A DNA stretch of 64,000 nucleotides from CBFHSF01 sp965658445 (lineage in GTDB: Bacteria; Bacteroidota; Bacteroidia; Flavobacteriales; Schleiferiaceae). Numbering within the stretch: position 1 is the first letter of the stretch; every line of letters starts with the position of its first letter. The stretch lies in contig CBFHSF010000009.1 in assembly GCA_965658445.1 (NCBI GenBank), positions 40,953-104,952 on the forward strand, written 5' to 3'. Positions 60,341 through 64,000 of this stretch are shown piece by piece. A model generated the notes under the pieces. That model was not told where the DNA came from, searched no databases, and saw only the letters and a program-made list of their open reading frames with translations. A program made the translations under genes and the position numbers.

Positions 60341-60447
60341 TGAGGAATGAGGAAGAAAGAAGGAAAGGGGAAGGAATGAGGATTTTTGTCCTGTGTGAAC
60401 TCCGGTATTGAGCGTAAAAAAACTGCTCACTGACCAAAACGTTCCCC
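60341..60447 (+). repeat. Purine-rich module plus truncated hairpin element, copy C
   Basis: GAATGAGGAAG, AAAGAAGGAAAGGGG, then TCCTGTGTGAACTC (60389-60402), CGGTATTGAG, AAAAAAACTGCTCACTG and AAAACGTTCCCC, where homology to copy 58644 stops. It is followed by the promoter of the next gene. Confidence 0.75.
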
Positions 60448-60465
60448 ATGTAAAATTTGACTGAT

Positions 60466-60473
60466 TATATTTG
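60466..60473 (+). promoter_or_regulatory. -7 box of the FG-GAP protein gene
   Basis: Perfect TATATTTG, 22 bp before the ATG at 60496. It begins 19 bp after the truncated repeat, so the repeat abuts or supplies the -33 region. Confidence 0.5.
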
Positions 60474-60495
60474 CCATAATCATAAAAACATAACT

Positions 60496-62478
60496 ATGCG
60501 TGCAGAAAGGCGATTTCAATTTTTTGTTTTTACCCTTTTACTTCTGGTAGGAGGAGAATTATTTTCTCAATCCTATGTGCAATCACCACAGGTATTTCCG
60601 GTTAGGAGTTATCATTATCAACCCCTGACGGCGGATTTTAACGGTGATGGTTTTGAGGATCTCTATTTTGTTACAGGCACTGGTTTGGACTCTGCTGTGA
60701 TTATGTTCAATGATATGAGTGGAAACTTTTTGACACCGTTTTATGTGGGGTCTAATGAAACGCACTTTTTGTCACTTGCAGTGGATATTGATGGGGATTC
60801 TGATGTTGATATTATCGAGCTCAATGATGATGGCCCCAACAAGGTCTTCAAAAACAATGGTTCTGGTAGCTTTACTTTTGCTCAGGATTTTGGACCTACC
60901 TCGGGGTGGGTAGGCCAAGGGTTGACTAGGGATTTTAATGGGGACGGTTATCCGGATGTGGCATTTCCCATTTCATCTGTGGGTTTGTACATTTTTACTT
61001 CAGACAGCATGGGTGTCTTAACTCAGCATCAGTTTGTTGCCAATTCTAATATTGCATATGGTTTGACCGGCAATGATTTTGATGGCAATCAGTCTGTAGA
61101 TATTTACTGTGCCAATAATGGACCTTCAGGAACCTATTCCCACATTTACATAAACAATGGAAATGGGATTTTTTCACCTACCAGCGGAATCTCCTCTTCA
61201 TTGCCCTTTGAGGGATATTATGCTAAGAGCTATGACTATGATGGAGATTTAGACATGGATGTGATTACTACAGGACCAGGTATTGTCATATGGGAGAACA
61301 ATGGTTCTGGAGTGTTTACTGCAGACCTTTCTTTAAACAATATTTGGCCACAAGGTGGAAGGGGATTTGATGTAGGAGACATTGATCAAGACGGAGATAT
61401 GGACATCCTTACTTTTGATTATGACGATAGCTTGGTCATGTATAAAAACAATGGGATGGGTTCGTTTACACCAGAAACGGATTTAGCTCCAGTAGAGGCA
61501 AAGGTTACAAACGATATTAAATTATTGGATCTAAATGGCGACGGGTATTTGGATTTTGTGCATCCGGGAACGATAGCTCCGGGTGTTTTTCCTCCAACAG
61601 CAGACAAGTCTCCGCTTATTATGTATTACCAAAGGTGCAAGCCAACCGATCCTTCTATTGCCCCAGAAATTTGTGTGATTTCTGTAGACTCAACCTCAAC
61701 GTTCAATCGCATTGTTTGGGAAAAGCAAAATTCCCCACTATTGGACAGTATTTTTATATACCGCGATATTGTGGGTACCTACCAAAAGGTTGGGGCTGTG
61801 GGTCAGGAAGATTTAAGTGAGTTTGTGGATTCTGCCTCTAACGCCAATCCAAGCTTAACTTCTTACCGATATAAAATAGAAGCTCTGGATACGTGCGGGT
61901 CTCTTTTTGGTTTGAGTGATTTTCATGAAACAATGCACCTTACCATAAATCAAGGTATCAATAATGAAATCAACTTGATATGGGATAGTTACCAAGGGTT
62001 CGCTTATCCCTATTACAGGATTTGGAGGACCAATCCAGCCAACAACAATGAATGGGAGGTCATTGATTCTGTCTCCAATGCCAGCAATACCTACACAGAT
62101 CTTACACCTCCTAGTGGAGGCGCATTAAGCTATAGGATTGAAGTGGTGTCTCCTTATCCGTGCACTTCTACAGAGTCAATCAATACTTATACATCGACTC
62201 TTTCCAATACAAAGAGTACGGCAACCATAGGGGTCACTGAATATGGTGCAGAAGGGAGATATGTTTTATTTCCCAATCCTAGTAGCGGCATGGTTCAACT
62301 CAAGGGTCCGCTAAAGGGAGCCGAGGTCGCCATATACGATGGATCTGGAAAATTGATTTCTGAACGTAATAATTGCACCTCAAACGAACTGTTTTGGCAG
62401 TCCTTGGATAGTGGGTTTTACACGGTTCGAATTATTAAGAACGATGAGGTTAGCAGTCTAAAGCTGGTGGTTTTATAG
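60496..62478 (+). CDS. Secreted FG-GAP/VCBS repeat protein with T9SS sorting domain
   Basis: 660 residues from ATG 60496 (MRAERRFQFFVF, then a hydrophobic core and LFSQ). Seven FG-GAP-type repeats with DFNGDG or DxDGDxDxD calcium motifs (DFNGDGFEDLYF, DIDGDSDVDI, DFNGDGYPDV, DYDGDLDMDV, DIDQDGDMDI, DLNGDGYLDF) form a beta-propeller in about 40-370. A fibronectin-like region follows, then a T9SS type A domain (LFPNPSSGMVQLKG). Surface adhesin or binding protein. Ends in a T-rich spot; heptamer repeats begin 13 bp after the stop. Confidence 0.9.
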   Translation: MRAERRFQFFVFTLLLLVGGELFSQSYVQSPQVFPVRSYHYQPLTADFNGDGFEDLYFVTGTGLDSAVIMFNDMSGNFLTPFYVGSNETHFLSLAVDIDGDSDVDIIELNDDGPNKVFKNNGSGSFTFAQDFGPTSGWVGQGLTRDFNGDGYPDVAFPISSVGLYIFTSDSMGVLTQHQFVANSNIAYGLTGNDFDGNQSVDIYCANNGPSGTYSHIYINNGNGIFSPTSGISSSLPFEGYYAKSYDYDGDLDMDVITTGPGIVIWENNGSGVFTADLSLNNIWPQGGRGFDVGDIDQDGDMDILTFDYDDSLVMYKNNGMGSFTPETDLAPVEAKVTNDIKLLDLNGDGYLDFVHPGTIAPGVFPPTADKSPLIMYYQRCKPTDPSIAPEICVISVDSTSTFNRIVWEKQNSPLLDSIFIYRDIVGTYQKVGAVGQEDLSEFVDSASNANPSLTSYRYKIEALDTCGSLFGLSDFHETMHLTINQGINNEINLIWDSYQGFAYPYYRIWRTNPANNNEWEVIDSVSNASNTYTDLTPPSGGALSYRIEVVSPYPCTSTESINTYTSTLSNTKSTATIGVTEYGAEGRYVLFPNPSSGMVQLKGPLKGAEVAIYDGSGKLISERNNCTSNELFWQSLDSGFYTVRIIKNDEVSSLKLVVL

Positions 62479-62491
62479 TAGGGGGATTTCG

Positions 62492-62544
62492 TGACTAGTA
62501 ACTGGTGAGGAATGAGGAAGGAAAAAGGAAAGAGGAATGAAAGA
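62492..62544 (+). repeat. Heptamers plus purine-rich module, copy D
   Basis: TGACTAG, TAACTGG (62492-62505), then TGAGGAATGAGGAAGG, AAAAAGGAAAGAGG and AATGAAAG. Confidence 0.7.
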
Positions 62545-62673
62545 GGTACTGGGTACTGGGGATTTGGTACTAGGAAAGTGGATTCCTCGCATCCAAAAGT
62601 TATTTTCGATCTGATTTAAACAAGGAAGCTTTGCTTCCCCTTGTCCCCAGTACCTAGTTCCTAGTCCCTAATT
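62545..62673 (+). repeat. Small element flanked by inverted heptamer arrays
   Basis: Left: GGTACTG, GGTACTG, GGGATTT, GGTACTA (62545-62572). Right: CCCAGTA, CCTAGTT, CCTAGTC, CCTAATT (62646-62673), the inverse complement class. A GGAAGC-TTT-GCTTCC hairpin (62624-62638) lies between them. Confidence 0.7.
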
Positions 62674-62688
62674 ACCTACCTTTGAACC

Positions 62689-63678
62689 ATGCTGGTAAAA
62701 AGCCCATTTTCACAGAAGAACATAAAATCCCTGTACTATGCTGGGGGGTATTTGCGCAGTTGGTTAAAGCCGGGGCGCAGCTTTGAGAAGTGGATGGATA
62801 TCTACGAGGGTTTGGACGCTGAAGAAAAAGTCGAAATTGACCGACGCGTCAACTACTACTGCCAGTGGGAGGGACCGTTGCAGGGGGATCAGTTGGAAAA
62901 TTCTCTTGCCATTGGTGACCTCAAAAAGCCCGAACGCGGCAAGACGTACTTCCTGGATTTGATGGAGTACACTCGATACTTTACTCCCGAGAACAGACTT
63001 CATTTTTTAATGGGGGACATCGTTCACGTTCCCGAAGTTCCGACCATCGTAAAGAGCCGCCCGCTGGTTCAGAACGAAGTCAATGGAATCGATAACAATG
63101 CGAACTCCGTTTTGCTCAACCTCAATAAAGTCCGTCACTTTACTTTTATCAATGACCCCGTTCCGTTCGAAAAGAAAAAGGACATTCTCCTTTGCCGCAA
63201 TGCGCTCTATCAACCGAATCGATTGGCATTTTTTGAAAAGCACTTTGGCCATCCGCTCACAGACCTCGGCCAAGTAAACACGGGCACGGATCACGACCAA
63301 TGGGTAAAACCCAAAATGAGCATGCGCCAGCACCTGGACTTCAAGTTCATCCTCTGCCTAGAAGGCAATGACGTGGCCAGTAACCTCAAATGGGTGATGT
63401 CCTCCGGCAGCCTCGCGGTCATGCCTCGCCCTCGTTACGAAACGTGGTTCATGGAAGGCACCCTTAAGCCGGACGTTCACTACGTCCACCTTCAAGACGA
63501 CTACTCGGACCTAGAAGAAAAACTGACTTACTACATCAACCGCCCCGACGCCGCCCGAAAGATTGTTGAGAATGCTCACGCCTATATTTCGCAGTTTACA
63601 GGATCGAAGGCTGCTGCGCAGCGGGAGGTTTTGGTTTCCTTACGGGTGTTAGGGAAATATTTTGGGGATAGTAACTAG
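62689..63678 (+). CDS. GT90-family glycosyltransferase (LPS-modifying, CAP10-like)
   Basis: 329 residues with no signal peptide. C-terminal two thirds match the CAP10/GT90 fold: KFILCLEGNDVASNLKWVMSSGSL near 226-250 with MPRPRYETWFMEGTLKP and YVHLQDDYSDLEEKL after it. Likely transfers a sugar in LPS or capsule synthesis. The final codons AGT AAC TAG are a repeat unit (AGTAACTAG). The start ATG at 62689 lies 15 bp after the last unit of an upstream array. Confidence 0.9.
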   Translation: MLVKSPFSQKNIKSLYYAGGYLRSWLKPGRSFEKWMDIYEGLDAEEKVEIDRRVNYYCQWEGPLQGDQLENSLAIGDLKKPERGKTYFLDLMEYTRYFTPENRLHFLMGDIVHVPEVPTIVKSRPLVQNEVNGIDNNANSVLLNLNKVRHFTFINDPVPFEKKKDILLCRNALYQPNRLAFFEKHFGHPLTDLGQVNTGTDHDQWVKPKMSMRQHLDFKFILCLEGNDVASNLKWVMSSGSLAVMPRPRYETWFMEGTLKPDVHYVHLQDDYSDLEEKLTYYINRPDAARKIVENAHAYISQFTGSKAAAQREVLVSLRVLGKYFGDSN

Positions 63679-63740
63679 TGACTAGTCTTTAGGAGGAATG
63701 AGGCAAAAAGAAGGAAAGAGGAAGGAATGAGGAATTTTTC
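63672..63740 (+). repeat. Heptamers overlapping the GT90 stop plus purine-rich module, copy E
   Basis: TAACTAG (with the stop TAG 63676-63678), TGACTAG, then GGAGGAATGAGGC, AAAAAGAAGGAAAGAGG, AAGGAATGAGG and AATTTTTCC. Confidence 0.8.
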
Positions 63741-63782
63741 CCTGTTACCTGATGCCTGTTCCCTGTTCCCTGTTTCCTGTTG
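63741..63782 (-). repeat. Six-unit heptamer array before the T9SS gene end
   Basis: On the plus strand CCTGTTA, CCTGATG, CCTGTTC, CCTGTTC, CCTGTTT, CCTGTTG. On the minus strand the first unit begins about 10 nt past the TAA of the gene at 63793. Confidence 0.85.
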
Positions 63783-63792
63783 CCTAGGCCTT

Positions 63793-64000
63793 TTAAGGCC
63801 TCACAAAACCTTCTAAAGCCACCAATCGTCCTTCTTCAAAAACCTTGAGATAAAATTTCCCAGAAGGGAGGTGTTCAACGGTGATTTCTTGATCATCCCA
63901 AGTTCCAGTATCAACCACTTTTCCATCAACTGAAATTATTTGATAGGAAGTAGGATGGAGCTCTGAGGGAACTTTGATTCTAATTCTGTCAATCGCAGGA
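63793..64000 (-). CDS. T9SS cargo protein, C-terminal end only
   Basis: The reading frame enters at 64000 on the minus strand and ends with TAA at 63793-63795, giving 68 residues: PAIDRIRIKVPSELHPT, then YQIISVDGKVVD, ITVEHLPSGKFYLKVF and VALEGFVRP. This is a T9SS type A sorting domain, so the rest of the gene lies outside the window. The cargo part is unknown. Confidence 0.82.
   Translation of the reverse strand, partial: PAIDRIRIKVPSELHPTSYQIISVDGKVVDTGTWDDQEITVEHLPSGKFYLKVFEEGRLVALEGFVRP

Overview
The window is chromosomal DNA from a Bacteroidota bacterium, most likely a marine Flavobacteriales lineage of the Cryomorphaceae/Schleiferiaceae type. The phylum call rests on six proteins with type IX secretion (T9SS) C-terminal sorting domains, a 2472-residue SprA translocon protein, TANNTTTG-type -7 promoter boxes, ExbB-X-ExbD-ExbD and Bacteroidota-style TonB proteins, DUF6029/Omp28/HmuY families and almost no Shine-Dalgarno sites. 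The family-level placement is inference. Two runs of exactly 99 N (8161-8259 and 27752-27850) are assembly gaps.

Layout. 0-5.8 kb: tatD, ansA, tRNA-Ser(GGA), an exbB-X-exbD-exbD energising operon and a BamA/TamA-type barrel. 5.8-8 kb: a secreted M43 metalloprotease (minus strand). 8-12.5 kb: a translation block rplM-rpsI-rpsB-tsf-pyrH-frr with candidate RNA leaders before rplM and rpsB. 12.5-14.5 kb: ruvB-queG. 14.5-20 kb: a minus-strand cluster of Omp28 lipoprotein, DUF6029 barrel, TlpA and an Omp28/T9SS protein, three of them with thioredoxin-type CxxC motifs. 20-30 kb: a small T9SS protein, ruvA-sprA, gcvH and vanZ. 30-32.5 kb: two TonB-family proteins and cysQ. 32.5-37 kb: a cytochrome oxidase assembly and subunit cluster (ctaB, two subunit III genes, subunit IV, SCO1, DUF420). 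37-40.4 kb: a TolC/adaptor efflux pair and tsaB. 40.4-49 kb (minus): tag, M23 peptidase, tryptophan 2,3-dioxygenase, DUF3108, then a haem/iron-type locus of HmuY lipoprotein, TonB-dependent receptor and a T9SS-tagged HmuY-like protein. 49-56.4 kb: a glycosyltransferase, a PhoR/PhoB-like pair and a divergent lipoprotein plus TonB-dependent receptor. 56.5-64 kb: a broken ZIP transporter gene, a DUF4136 lipoprotein, a PLD nuclease, a DEAD-box helicase, an FG-GAP T9SS protein, a GT90 glycosyltransferase and the 3' end of another T9SS cargo gene.

The most unusual structure is a family of degenerate 7-bp tandem repeats (units such as TGACTAG, TGACTGG, TAACAGG, GGGACTT, with their complements CCTGTTN and CCTAGTN) that fills the intergenic space at 14.45-14.82 kb and throughout 57.6-63.8 kb. 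Arrays often begin inside a stop codon and face each other as inverted repeats across convergent gene pairs. They enclose shared modules: a purine-rich block plus TCCTGTGTGAACTC, and a CCCCTTCG/CGAAGGGG hairpin block. They resemble the heptanucleotide STRRs of cyanobacteria but sit in a Bacteroidota genome. A second signal is a run of six TTNNNN hexamers at exact 11-bp spacing between the phoB-like gene and the divergent lipoprotein/receptor genes, which looks like a PHO box. A third is a pair of mutually exclusive hairpins just upstream of rpsB.
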